From: a marine gamma proteobacterium HTCC2080
GTDB lineage: Bacteria > Pseudomonadota > Gammaproteobacteria > Pseudomonadales > Halieaceae
Reading direction: 5' to 3'
Length of the DNA stretch: 64,000 nucleotides
Assembly (NCBI GenBank): GCA_000169115.1
Contig: AAVV01000001.1
Span: 401,768 to 465,767, forward strand
The notes under the pieces were generated by a model. It was not told the DNA's origin, ran no database searches, and saw only the letters and a program-made list of their open reading frames with translations. The translations under genes and the position numbers were made by a program. Position 1 is the stretch's first letter; each line of letters begins with the position of its first letter. Positions 27,517 through 36,662 of the stretch are shown here, one piece after another.

Positions 27517-29355
27517 TCACGATTCGTCGACGCGATACATGTGGCTAAAGTCGACATCAAGTATCTCAATCACCTCCTTTAGAGGGATAGGTTTAGCCAA
27601 CAGAAAGCCTTGAAGAATGTTGCAGTGATGCCGTTTGAGAAATTGCGCTTGTTCCTGTGTCTCGACACCCTCAGCCACCACGTCGAGGTTTAGTGCTTCT
27701 GCCAGTGCAAGTATCGCCCGAACAATACTGTTGCCACTTTCATTGCCCAAATTGGCGACAAAGGCTTGATCAATTTTTAGTGTATTGACGGGGAAATCTT
27801 TCAAATAACTCAGCGATGAATAGCCCGTTCCAAAATCGTCAATTGCAAGCCTAAATCCCGCTTTTCGCAATTCGTGAAGCTTCAATAAACTGTCGTCAGC
27901 GTCAGACATGATCACACCTTCGGTGAGCTCGAGTTCAATCTCATTGTTTGATTGCAGCTCGCTCAGGCGAAGTTTGAGTGTCTCCAGGAAGTTTGCCTGC
28001 GTAAATTGTAAGGGCGATAGGTTGATGCTGATCGTCAGATACGAGGGTAAAACATCGTTTAAACTCTGAATGTCACTGTCTACACGCTTAAAGATCCAAT
28101 CACCTAATTGGCTGATAAGTCCGCTTCCTTCGGCCAGTGGCGCGAACAGTGCCGGCGAAATGGCACCGAGTTCGGGATGGCTCCATCGCACTAATGCCTC
28201 AACGCCAGAGATTCGGCCTGAACTGGTATCAATCTGAGGTTGATAGGCCATAAACAGTTGATCTGGGCTCTCGAGTGCGCCGCGAAGATCAGCTTCCAGA
28301 CGAAGCTTTCGATCGGCATCGTCGGCCAAAGAATCATCATACAATCGGAAACGGTTGCGGCCAGAGAGCTTTGCCGCACTCAGTGCAATGTTGGCTCTTC
28401 GAATGATCGCTTCAGGCTCCAAGCCGTGTTCCGGCGCAATTGCGATACCGACGCTGGCCGAGAGTACGAGGTGGTTATCGCTGAAGATCAGCGGTGCATT
28501 TAATGTTTCCAGAACTAAAGAGGCGATGTCCAAAAGTGCCTGACGGCTCTGAAGGTTGCGAACAATAATATTGAATTCATCACCACCGGGACGCATGAGG
28601 TCAATCGTCATCTCCTCCAGCTCACTACGATCAATTGCTTCGTGAGGGTCGGGACCTCGAGGCGCATGCATGCTCAATCGTTCCTCAAGGCGCGCAGCAA
28701 CCACGGTAAGCAAGCTATCACTTAACGCTTCGCCCAAGGGGTCGTGAATCCGCTTAAAATGATCGAGATCTACCATTAACAGGCCTAGATCGCGCTGATG
28801 ATTCGCGGTCTCTTCTAGGCTGCCTCTGAGTTGATCAACAAAGCTGCGCCGATTAGGCAGGGAGGTCAGAGGATCATAGTAAGCAAGGGTTCTTAGTTGT
28901 ACTTGCTGTGCTTTAAGTACAGCGAATGCCTCAGCGGCCCTAACCATATACTTCACATCCCGTGACAGCAGAGCCCAGTTAATCGGTTTGGTTTTATACT
29001 GTGTGGCGCCGGCCTCAAATCCCTGATCAATAGACTGATTATCGTTGGCGCCAGTCGCAATTAAAATGGGTAGAGATTGACCTCTCGGGGTGCTCCGAAT
29101 CGCGGTACAAACCTCAAAGCCGTTCAGCTTAGGCATATCAACGTCAAGAAAAATCAAATCAGGCTCGTGCTGATCAAATAGCGTTAGGGCCTCCTGGCCA
29201 TTTTCAGCTTCAAGAACTTCCATGCCAGCAGATTCCAAGCACTCTCGCGCAAGTAGCCTCACCGTTGGGTCGTCATCGCAAACAAGGATGGTGGCTGGTG
29301 AATCTAACGCTGAGTTGCTGCTGTTGGAGTTGGTCAAAATGATCTCTAATGGCAT
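27517..29355 (-). CDS. Response regulator with GGDEF and EAL domains (c-di-GMP)
   Basis: This is a 612-residue cytosolic regulator. A receiver domain (residues ~20-140, phospho-acceptor D71 in FLDVDMP) is followed by GGDEF (257-261, intact) and EAL (386-388 in GVEALVRW, with DDFGTGYSS) domains. The EAL domain looks catalytically complete. The GGDEF domain carries changes in substrate-contact positions (IHD for the usual IND, and SD for GD) and an insert at ~228-250. Net phosphodiesterase activity is therefore more likely than cyclase activity (inference). The start is uncertain: ATG 29355 is used; a TTG at 29403 would add a hydrophobic stretch, and neither has a good ribosome-binding site. 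It is in an operon with the subtilase. Confidence 0.9.
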   Translation of the reverse strand: MPLEIILTNSNSSNSALDSPATILVCDDDPTVRLLARECLESAGMEVLEAENGQEALTLFDQHEPDLIFLDVDMPKLNGFEVCTAIRSTPRGQSLPILIATGANDNQSIDQGFEAGATQYKTKPINWALLSRDVKYMVRAAEAFAVLKAQQVQLRTLAYYDPLTSLPNRRSFVDQLRGSLEETANHQRDLGLLMVDLDHFKRIHDPLGEALSDSLLTVVAARLEERLSMHAPRGPDPHEAIDRSELEEMTIDLMRPGGDEFNIIVRNLQSRQALLDIASLVLETLNAPLIFSDNHLVLSASVGIAIAPEHGLEPEAIIRRANIALSAAKLSGRNRFRLYDDSLADDADRKLRLEADLRGALESPDQLFMAYQPQIDTSSGRISGVEALVRWSHPELGAISPALFAPLAEGSGLISQLGDWIFKRVDSDIQSLNDVLPSYLTISINLSPLQFTQANFLETLKLRLSELQSNNEIELELTEGVIMSDADDSLLKLHELRKAGFRLAIDDFGTGYSSLSYLKDFPVNTLKIDQAFVANLGNESGNSIVRAILALAEALNLDVVAEGVETQEQAQFLKRHHCNILQGFLLAKPIPLKEVIEILDVDFSHMYRVDES

Positions 29356-29457
29356 CGGCGGCAAAAATAATAGTAGCACTGTCAGTGCTAGGGGCCACTG
29401 CAAACAGCAGGAGTTGTGCTAACCTTTACCTATCTAAGAGTCTCCAGTTATTTAGCA

Positions 29458-30531
29458 ATGACCATTGCCCAATCACAACTGAATAAAATTCGTGTTCAAG
29501 TTCAAGAGCATCTGAGTCGGAACCAGCGTTCGGAAAGATCTCCTGAGCGCCAAGCGAACCTAGAGGCGGCCATTCGCGAGTTGTTGCTGCGCGAAAATGC
29601 GGTAATTGTCGCTCACTACTACACCGCCCCAGAAATACAGGCTCTTGCCGAGGCCACCGGAGGCTGTGTTTCCGACTCTCTAGAAATGGCTCGTTTTGGT
29701 CGCGACCACCCGGCAGACACCTTGATTGTTGCAGGTGTGAAATTTATGGGGGAGACCGCAAAGATACTGACACCCAATAAGCGGGTGTTAATGCCTGATA
29801 TGGAGGCGACCTGTTCATTAGACTTAGGTTGTCCTGTGGAGGAATTCACCGCTTTTTGCGACAGCCACCCAGATCGTGAGGTTGTGGTTTATGCCAATAC
29901 CTCTGCGGCTGTGAAGGCGAGGGCTGATTGGGTCGTAACCTCAAGCATTGCCCTCGATGTCGCCGAACATCTTGCCGCACAAGATAAGAAAATCATCTGG
30001 GCTCCCGATCGGCATTTGGGGGATTATGTGCGACGCTCCACGGGAGCAGATATGCTTATGTGGGATGGCGCCTGCATAGTGCATGAGGAGTTCAAGGCTC
30101 GGGGTATCGCAGACTTAAAGCAGGTACACCCAGAGGCTGCTGTATTGGTTCATCCCGAATCTCCGGCATCGGTGATTGAAATGGCAGACCATGTTGGTTC
30201 GACTACTCAAATCATTAAGGCCGCTAAGGCCATGCCTCATGAGACCTTTATTGTTGCAACCGATCAGGGGATATTTTTCAAGCTGCAGCAGGCAGCGCCC
30301 GAAAAAACGTTTCTCATTGCGCCTACGGCTGGCAATGGAGCAACGTGCCGAAGCTGTGCAAACTGTCCTTGGATGGCGATGAACGATCTTGAGCGCCTTT
30401 CACTGGTATTCGAAAGGCCTGACAACGAAATTCATATCGATCCAGTACTGGGCAAGGCAGCTATGCGTCCACTCGATCGTATGTTGTCATTTGCGGAAAG
30501 CCTAAACAGCGGTGTCATTGGCCGCGCCTAG
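29458..30531 (+). CDS. nadA: Quinolinate synthase NadA
   Basis: NadA condenses iminoaspartate with dihydroxyacetone phosphate to quinolinate in de novo NAD synthesis, using a 4Fe-4S cluster. The protein (357 residues from the ATG at 29458) has the [14 protein letters not shown]-terminal substrate motif, then the cluster cysteines in [20 protein letters not shown] and [13 protein letters not shown]. The in-frame ATG at 29416 adds 14 residues not seen in the family and lies closer to the divergent regulator, so the inner start is preferred. It is convergent with bepA, 7 bp apart. Confidence 0.95.
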   Translation: MTIAQSQLNKIRVQVQEHLSRNQRSERSPERQANLEAAIRELLLRENAVIVAHYYTAPEIQALAEATGGCVSDSLEMARFGRDHPADTLIVAGVKFMGETAKILTPNKRVLMPDMEATCSLDLGCPVEEFTAFCDSHPDREVVVYANTSAAVKARADWVVTSSIALDVAEHLAAQDKKIIWAPDRHLGDYVRRSTGADMLMWDGACIVHEEFKARGIADLKQVHPEAAVLVHPESPASVIEMADHVGSTTQIIKAAKAMPHETFIVATDQGIFFKLQQAAPEKTFLIAPTAGNGATCRSCANCPWMAMNDLERLSLVFERPDNEIHIDPVLGKAAMRPLDRMLSFAESLNSGVIGRA

Positions 30532-30538
30532 AGCGAGG

Positions 30539-32032
30539 TTAGCCGCGGTCCAGATCTGTGCGCATGTCAATAATCTGTCCAATCCGATCATTAATTTGCG
30601 CTGAAACGGTGAAGTCATCTCCCACCAATTTTAGCGCATAAACAAGTTGTCGCTGCGCCGCGTCTAAGTTGCCAACCAAAATGAAATATTCTGCTCGTGA
30701 CTGATGCAGTCCAATAATGTTGCCGCTCAAACCCTGTACTTCAGCCAGTAAGTACCAAAGCCCCGGGTCTCCGGGCTTGAGTCGTGATTGATCAATCAGC
30801 ACCTCTTCGGCCAAATGCGATTGCTGGCTTTGTTGTAGCGCATGGGCATAGGACATGGTTAGTGGGTGATTGCCGGGAGATAGCTGTAAACGGACTTGCA
30901 GTTTTTGTGCCGCCAACTCGGGTTTGCCACTGGCCAATGCGATCTCGGCATCAGCAATAATATATTCGATACGTTGCTCTCGATCTGACCAAATGCCATC
31001 GAGGGCCAGCGCGGCTTCTTCAGGACGACCAGCTTTGGTTAATGCTAGTACCAAGCCGTAAATGGTGGCTTCTCGAGACCGAGAACTACCCTCTAGCTCC
31101 CCCTTAAACTGCGCCACGGCTTCCTCTGGAGTGTCTGCCAAAGACACGGCGACTCTGGCGCGCATAAGTTGGTAGTCTAGGCTGACCGGGCGAATACGTT
31201 TTGGATACTGACGGGCTCTATTGCGCGTATCTGCAATCCGTTTTTCGGATAAGGGGTGCGTGCGCATGAACTCTGGCATACGGTTTGCACTGCTGTATCT
31301 TGTAGAGGCTAGCATTCGTTCAAACATCGCGGGAGCTGCGTAGGGATCCATTCCAGCGTCATACAATATGCGCAACCCCACTCTGTCGGCCTCCGCCTCG
31401 TTTGCGCGACTGTAACGCAGCTGTTCGTCTTGCAATGCGGCTTGAGTGGCGGTCATTGCCGCAAGCCCCGCATCGGTTCCAGCCGTTGCCGCTAGTAAAA
31501 TACCGGCCAGCAAGCCCGCTATATTTATTGTTGATTGGCTTTGGGCGAGCTCAACGCCGCGAGAAAAGTGCCTTTGGCTCAGGTGGGCGATTTCATGGGC
31601 CATGACCGTTGCGAACTCATCTTCTGTTTGGGCGTAATTAAATAAGCCGGTATGCACCCCGATAACGCCTCCCGGCACGGCAAAGGCATTAATAGTGGGG
31701 TTATCAACGATTACAAACTCCAGTCTGCGGTCCTGAAGGTCGCTGTGAGTGACCAAATCGAACACAAGAGACTCTACGTAACTGTAAAGCAGAGGGTCAT
31801 CTAGGGTTGGTGCCTGTCGGCGGAAGGACTTTAGCCACCATTGCCCTAAACTATACTCATAGTCGGCGGAAAACAGGCTCGTGCTCGATTCCCCAAGATT
31901 CGGGATTTTGAGCCCCTCGGTCGCAGGTACCGCGACTAATGGCAACGCCAATAGGCCCCCGAGCCCGCAAGTGACAGCGAATCGGAGATGGCGTTTGAAA
32001 TGTTTAGCAAGGTACTGTGTGGCAAATTTCAT
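30539..32032 (-). CDS. bepA: Periplasmic M48 metalloprotease/chaperone BepA (YfgC)
   Basis: BepA degrades or rescues stalled outer-membrane proteins such as LptD. The 497-residue protein has an N-terminal signal region after a basic stretch (FAVTCGLGGLLALPLVAVPA), an M48 zinc-protease domain with HEIAH and the downstream EADRVG glutamate ligand, and a C-terminal half of TPR repeats (about 300-490). This domain order matches BepA rather than HtpX, which has membrane helices, or LoiP, which lacks the TPRs. It is divergent from tusA with a 116 bp gap. The start at 32032 yields a slightly long n-region, and a shorter start cannot be excluded. Confidence 0.9.
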   Translation of the reverse strand: MKFATQYLAKHFKRHLRFAVTCGLGGLLALPLVAVPATEGLKIPNLGESSTSLFSADYEYSLGQWWLKSFRRQAPTLDDPLLYSYVESLVFDLVTHSDLQDRRLEFVIVDNPTINAFAVPGGVIGVHTGLFNYAQTEDEFATVMAHEIAHLSQRHFSRGVELAQSQSTINIAGLLAGILLAATAGTDAGLAAMTATQAALQDEQLRYSRANEAEADRVGLRILYDAGMDPYAAPAMFERMLASTRYSSANRMPEFMRTHPLSEKRIADTRNRARQYPKRIRPVSLDYQLMRARVAVSLADTPEEAVAQFKGELEGSSRSREATIYGLVLALTKAGRPEEAALALDGIWSDREQRIEYIIADAEIALASGKPELAAQKLQVRLQLSPGNHPLTMSYAHALQQSQQSHLAEEVLIDQSRLKPGDPGLWYLLAEVQGLSGNIIGLHQSRAEYFILVGNLDAAQRQLVYALKLVGDDFTVSAQINDRIGQIIDMRTDLDRG

Positions 32033-32148
32033 GGTCGCACTTTATCGCAAGTCCCACTTGTTTGGTTGTATTGTCCAGTAAGAGTTCACAGGAAAATACG
32101 TGATAGTGGCTATACTATGCGCTACCAGCAGGATCAGGAATGCAATTC

Positions 32149-32379
32149 ATGTCGGACAAACAGATCGACGCTAGAGGGCAAAAGTGTCCCATGCCACTGC
32201 TCATGGCTAAGCGTGGCCTAAGGGATATGGCCCCAGGTGCTGTATTAGAGCTGCTTGCTACCGATCCAGGCTCCACGAAGGACTTCCAATCACTGCAACG
32301 ATTAGCGGGACATGGTGTTGAATCTCAAGCACTCAAAGACGGTAGTTTCCGTCATCGTATTACTAAGGCTGCCCTATGA
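32149..32379 (+). CDS. tusA: Sulfur-carrier protein TusA family
   Basis: This 76-residue protein has the TusA core DARGQKCPMPLLMAKRGL, with the sulfur-accepting Cys in CPMP, and the LATDPGSTKDF strand-loop that follows. TusA proteins relay persulfide sulfur, for example to tRNA 2-thiouridine synthesis, as small cytosolic carriers. The ATG at 32149 has AGGA 9 bases upstream; the ATG at 32140 lies directly against that site and is unlikely. It overlaps the permease gene downstream by 4 bp (ATGA). Confidence 0.9.
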   Translation: MSDKQIDARGQKCPMPLLMAKRGLRDMAPGAVLELLATDPGSTKDFQSLQRLAGHGVESQALKDGSFRHRITKAAL

Positions 32380-33440
32380 TTAGCATTTTTAGAAAATGGT
32401 ATGACCGCTACCTTAGTGAAGAGGAATCGGTTTTATTACTGGTCATTTTAGTGGGCAGCCTAATCCTGCTGGCCGCAGTGGGGCATATTTTTACCCCTAT
32501 CTTTGTTGCAGTAGTGCTCGCGTATTTGATGCAGGGTGTTGCTAATCAGCTCTACAAATGGGGTTTATCGACTCGAATCGGCGTATGGATTGCCACCTTG
32601 ATGTTTACCAGTGCGTTTTTTGCCTTTGTTTTGGGACTGTTACCGTTAGTTTGGCGACAGCTTGTCAGCCTGGCTCGTGAGGCTCCCGCTATGGTCGAGC
32701 GTGGGCGTGCTGCCCTCTCGGTTTTACCGGAAAAATATCCCGCGATTATCAGTCAGGAGCAAATCAATCTGGCCATGAACAGTGTGCAGGGTGATATGGC
32801 GGGGTTAGGGCAGCTGCTGGTCACTAAAGGGTTTAGCAGTATTCCTGGGTTACTCGCGGTGCTTGTCTACATGGTGCTGACGCCACTGATGGTTTTCTTC
32901 TTTCTTAAAGATCGCGATCAAATTTTAGATTGGTTCACGTCCCTGCTACCGACTGAACGGCCAATGCTCAGCAGGATCTGGTCGGAAATGAACATTCAAT
33001 TTGCTAATTACGTCCGCGGCAAAGTCATTGAGATTATTTTGGTTGGGGGGGTGAGCTACATAGCATTTGCCTTTTTGGGTCTCAACTACGCGGCGCTTCT
33101 GGCCTTGTTGGTCGGCCTATCGGTTATTATTCCCTATATTGGTGCAACCCTAGTAACCATTCCGGTGGTGGCGGTGGCATTTTTTCAATGGGGTATTGGT
33201 CCTAGCTTTTATTGGGCTCTAGGCGCGTACGGCGTTATACAACTACTCGATGGAAACGTTCTAGTTCCATTACTATTTAGCGAAGCGGTGAACCTTCATC
33301 CTGTGGCTATTATTATAGCGGTGCTCTTTTTTGGAGGTGTCTGGGGGGTCTGGGGTGTGTTTTTCGCGATTCCACTAGCTACCTTGGTCAGCGCTATTGT
33401 TAGCGCTTGGCCGACCGCTGGTAATGAACAACTGACCTAG
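32376..33440 (+). CDS. AI-2E family transporter (PerM-like permease)
   Basis: The 354-residue inner-membrane protein has about seven to eight hydrophobic helices: two N-terminal, one before a cytosolic/periplasmic coiled region (~100-150), then a cluster from ~160 onward with the family motif LLVGLSVIIPYIGATLVTIPVV and PLLFSEAVNLHPVAIIIAVLFFGG near the end. The family includes TqsA and PerM, with proposed roles in export of AI-2 or other solutes and, in some members, Na+/H+ exchange. The function here cannot be specified. Coupling with tusA by a 4-bp overlap is common in related genomes. Confidence 0.85.
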   Translation: MISIFRKWYDRYLSEEESVLLLVILVGSLILLAAVGHIFTPIFVAVVLAYLMQGVANQLYKWGLSTRIGVWIATLMFTSAFFAFVLGLLPLVWRQLVSLAREAPAMVERGRAALSVLPEKYPAIISQEQINLAMNSVQGDMAGLGQLLVTKGFSSIPGLLAVLVYMVLTPLMVFFFLKDRDQILDWFTSLLPTERPMLSRIWSEMNIQFANYVRGKVIEIILVGGVSYIAFAFLGLNYAALLALLVGLSVIIPYIGATLVTIPVVAVAFFQWGIGPSFYWALGAYGVIQLLDGNVLVPLLFSEAVNLHPVAIIIAVLFFGGVWGVWGVFFAIPLATLVSAIVSAWPTAGNEQLT

Positions 33441-33487
33441 TTTGTGGTCTCATCTATGAGATTTTGCACGGCGTCCAGGAGGGACTC

Positions 33488-36391
33488 ATGAAATACCTAT
33501 CCATGATAAATCTACGAATAACTATCTCTGGGCTGTTGGTAGGCTTCTGCTTGCTGGGTTGCTCGCAGCGCGAAGAATCTCATGAGACAACGTCAGATTC
33601 GTCGCTGGATTCACCTGTTGTCAGTGTCATTGTGAGTCCCAACGATAGTCGGGAATATCGTTCACTGTCTTTGGCGAACGGTATCGAGGTCTTATTGGTT
33701 TCAGATCCACAGGTAGAAAAATCGGCTGCTGCCTTGAGCGTAGGTGTAGGCCTCATGTTCGATCCCATGGACTACCAAGGTATGGCGCATTATCTCGAGC
33801 ACATGTTGTTCATGGGGACTGAGGCTTTTCCTGAGGTTGATGCCTACATGAATTTCATGAGCGAAAACGGGGGTTCTCGCAACGCCTACACTTGGCTCGA
33901 TATCACAAACTACATGTTCGAAATTAAAAACAGTGCCTACGAAGGGGCGCTAGATCGCTTTTCGCATTTTTTCAAAACCCCTCTGTTGGATCCCGAGTAC
34001 ATAGAGAAAGAAAAAAATGCTGTCAATGCAGAGTGGTCCATGCGACGGGAAATGGACTACTTCGGTATGTTTAAGCTTGGCAGAAGTTTTCTGGGAGACC
34101 ATGCGGCCAATCGCTTTTTAATTGGTAACTTGGAGAGTTTGGCGGATAAGCCGGGATCGTCGCTACATAGTGCAACCGTCGAGTTTTTCGATAAGTACTA
34201 CTCCGGCAATATTATGAAAGTGGCGATGGTGAGCGACCGCGATTTAGATCAGATGGAAGCTTTAGCTAGGCAGTATTTCGCCGACGTGCCTAATAAAGAG
34301 GTTGCCGAGCCGGTGGTGACTGACCAAATCGATATGGTCGAGGCTGCTGGCAAGCTGGTGCACTACGTGCCGCTTGAAGATCAGCGGATGTTGCAGATGG
34401 ATTTTCTTATCGATGCGAATGACGATCAGTTTCGTGTGAAGCCCAATCAGTACCTCGCTTATATTTTGGGGTCTGAGATGCCTAATACTCCGGCGGCTCG
34501 ATTGAAAGAGCTGGGGTGGGCGAGCTCCCTTGGCGTTATGGCATCCCCCAATGGCTTGGGTAACTATGGCACCTTCAGTATCCAGATTGACCTTACCGAA
34601 GCTGGAATGGCGCAGCGTTCAACCATTGTTGATATGGTGCTGGGCTATATCGAATTATTGCGTACAGAGGGTATAGACGACAGATTCGCAAGCGAGTTTG
34701 CGACGTCTTTGGCAAATCGATTTAGATTTTTAGAAAAAACCAATGACTTTGCCTATGTGTCGCAGTTGGCCGAAGCGATGCAAAATTACCCGACGCTTCA
34801 TGCTATCGATGCACCCTATCGGTTCGAGGGTTTTGATGCTGATGCGGTGGCCAGTGTTATGGCGCAACTGACGCCCGAACGGTTGAATGTTTGGTTCGTT
34901 TCAAAGGATGAGCCCGCGACTGAAGAAATGCATTTCTATGCAGGTAAGTTCAGCGTGGAACCCTTAACCCTGTCCACGCCCACCGAGCAGGTGGCATTAG
35001 CATCGGCAAACGGTTTAGCCATGCCCGCGTTAAATACCCTGCTACCTGAATCCTTCGCAGTAGATCACCCTGCTGGTGAGCCGGTAAAGGTGATCGCTAC
35101 AGACAACGCGGAATTTTGGCTGCAGGGCAGCGCTATATTCCCAGAGCAGCCCAAAGGGTTTACCCAGTTGCAGCTCAACACCAGTGAGCAAACCAAGGGC
35201 CCTGAGGCAGGCGTGTTGTCAGCCCTATGGGTCGATCTTTATCGGCAGCAGCAAACGACGCTACTTACCGAGGCGTCAATTGCAGGAATGAACGCTTCGG
35301 TCTCTCCAAGTTTCGGTATTCAAATGACTTTTTCAGGCTTTACAGACAAGCAGCCTGAATTGATTAAGCGATCTCTGGAAGCGTTGCGCATAGAGCCCTC
35401 AGAGGAGGAGTTCATTCAGGCAGTCGATCGTTTTACTCGGGGACTCGAAAATTCGCGGTTTGGTTTTCCCGTTCGACAGTTATTTCCGGCCATACGCCGA
35501 TTGACACAAACAGGAGCATTTAATCAGGAAGACCTGCTTCAAGCGGCGAATGCCGCAACCTTAGAGGCACTTAGCGGGCATATTGAACAGCAGCTCAGCA
35601 CTGCTTACGTGCGCGGCTACCGCTTTGGCAATTACAGTGAAGAAGACGTGCAGTCTCTCGCTGATCTCATTGCGCGGGTGCTTCCCAACCGGTCTGGCGA
35701 TACGTACACGCGCGCCGCTACCTATGCGCCACAGCCAGGCAGCACGCTAGTTTATCAAGAGAACCTTCCGGTGGAAGATTTGGGTATGGCGTATTTGTTT
35801 GCGGCGCCAAAAGCGAGTATCGAGAATGTTGCCAAAGGCGAATTGCTGGCCGCGCATCTGTCCAACCGGGCGTTTAATCAACTGCGAACTGAAGAGCAGC
35901 TGGGATATGCCGCGGGTGGGTTTGCTACTCAGCTGGGTGATCACCCCTTGGTGGGTTTTTACATACAAACACCGGTTAAGGCTCCCATCGCAATGTTGGA
36001 GCGCTTTGACCGTTATCGAGCGGAGTTTGCTTCAGATTTGGAAGCCTTAGATCAGGCTGAGTTTGACAGTATCAAAGCCGGTGTTCTGACCGACCTGACG
36101 CAACCGCCCAAGAATCTTGGGGAGGAGGCGGGGCCGTTTTTGATCGACTGGAACCGTGAGCGATATGGCTTTGATACTAGGACTCGTTTAATTGCAGCTG
36201 TTGAGCAAGTAACTCTCGACGCCGTTCGTGATTACTATGCGGAGACCGTTATGACCGAGACAGCGTCACGGGTTTTGGTTCAGCTCAAAGGCACTGCTTT
36301 TGCCGATGAGCCTTTCGCTGAAATTGAGGGCGCTCAAATTGTCGAGGATGTTTCGACGTTTCATCAAAGTATGCCAGTACAGCCTCGCTGA
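33488..36391 (+). CDS. Pitrilysin-like M16 metalloprotease, lipoprotein
   Basis: This 967-residue zinc protease is of the insulinase/pitrilysin (M16A) type. The inverted zinc motif HYLEH with downstream Glu in EKNAVNAEW is present in the first of four alpha/beta domains, and domain 4 contains the usual RTEEQLGYAAGG substrate-contact motif. The start at 33488 follows AGGAGG and gives a lipoprotein signal ending in LLGC, so it is likely anchored in the envelope. E. coli pitrilysin is soluble in the periplasm. Such enzymes degrade small peptides trapped in their chamber. A GC-rich hairpin lies just after the stop. Confidence 0.92.
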   Translation: MKYLSMINLRITISGLLVGFCLLGCSQREESHETTSDSSLDSPVVSVIVSPNDSREYRSLSLANGIEVLLVSDPQVEKSAAALSVGVGLMFDPMDYQGMAHYLEHMLFMGTEAFPEVDAYMNFMSENGGSRNAYTWLDITNYMFEIKNSAYEGALDRFSHFFKTPLLDPEYIEKEKNAVNAEWSMRREMDYFGMFKLGRSFLGDHAANRFLIGNLESLADKPGSSLHSATVEFFDKYYSGNIMKVAMVSDRDLDQMEALARQYFADVPNKEVAEPVVTDQIDMVEAAGKLVHYVPLEDQRMLQMDFLIDANDDQFRVKPNQYLAYILGSEMPNTPAARLKELGWASSLGVMASPNGLGNYGTFSIQIDLTEAGMAQRSTIVDMVLGYIELLRTEGIDDRFASEFATSLANRFRFLEKTNDFAYVSQLAEAMQNYPTLHAIDAPYRFEGFDADAVASVMAQLTPERLNVWFVSKDEPATEEMHFYAGKFSVEPLTLSTPTEQVALASANGLAMPALNTLLPESFAVDHPAGEPVKVIATDNAEFWLQGSAIFPEQPKGFTQLQLNTSEQTKGPEAGVLSALWVDLYRQQQTTLLTEASIAGMNASVSPSFGIQMTFSGFTDKQPELIKRSLEALRIEPSEEEFIQAVDRFTRGLENSRFGFPVRQLFPAIRRLTQTGAFNQEDLLQAANAATLEALSGHIEQQLSTAYVRGYRFGNYSEEDVQSLADLIARVLPNRSGDTYTRAATYAPQPGSTLVYQENLPVEDLGMAYLFAAPKASIENVAKGELLAAHLSNRAFNQLRTEEQLGYAAGGFATQLGDHPLVGFYIQTPVKAPIAMLERFDRYRAEFASDLEALDQAEFDSIKAGVLTDLTQPPKNLGEEAGPFLIDWNRERYGFDTRTRLIAAVEQVTLDAVRDYYAETVMTETASRVLVQLKGTAFADEPFAEIEGAQIVEDVSTFHQSMPVQPR

Positions 36392-36402
36392 CGCTTTCCG
36401 CG

Positions 36403-36423
36403 CCGCCCCACGTTTTGGGGCGG
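36403..36423 (+). terminator. GC-rich hairpin after the M16 protease gene
   Basis: CCGCCCCA (36403-36410) and TGGGGCGG (36416-36423) form a perfect 8-bp stem with a 5-base loop. No T-tract follows, so intrinsic termination would be inefficient. Confidence 0.4.
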
Positions 36424-36480
36424 TCGACCCACCTCCTCGCCGCTATCGCAAAACTCGTGCATTTTTTCGTATATTTTATG

Positions 36481-36495
36481 GTTCTAAAATAGAAC
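36481..36495. promoter_or_regulatory. Palindrome GTTCTA-N3-TAGAAC upstream of aceE
   Basis: A perfect 6+6 inverted repeat lies 168 bp before the aceE start, with a further TTCTATA at 36555-36561. It could be an operator for pyruvate dehydrogenase control; no regulator gene such as pdhR is adjacent. Confidence 0.35.
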
Positions 36496-36514
36496 TTTAT
36501 AGAAAAAATGCCAA

Positions 36515-36530
36515 ATTAGTATAGTCTAAT
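36515..36530. promoter_or_regulatory. Palindrome ATTAG-N6-CTAAT overlapping a -10-like TATAGT
   Basis: ATTAG (36515-36519) and CTAAT (36526-36530) flank TATAGT, which resembles a -10 hexamer. No good -35 lies 17 bp upstream, as would be expected if an activator is needed. Confidence 0.3.
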
Positions 36531-36662
36531 GCTTAAGATTTCCTCGGATTGTTAGTTCTATATTGGTATTTATAAGTCTAACCATCTATTTTTTGTTGAG
36601 CTGCAGCGCCTTGTCATGCTGCAAATGCTTCAGCGTAGGGCTTTACGGATCGGAGAAAGACA

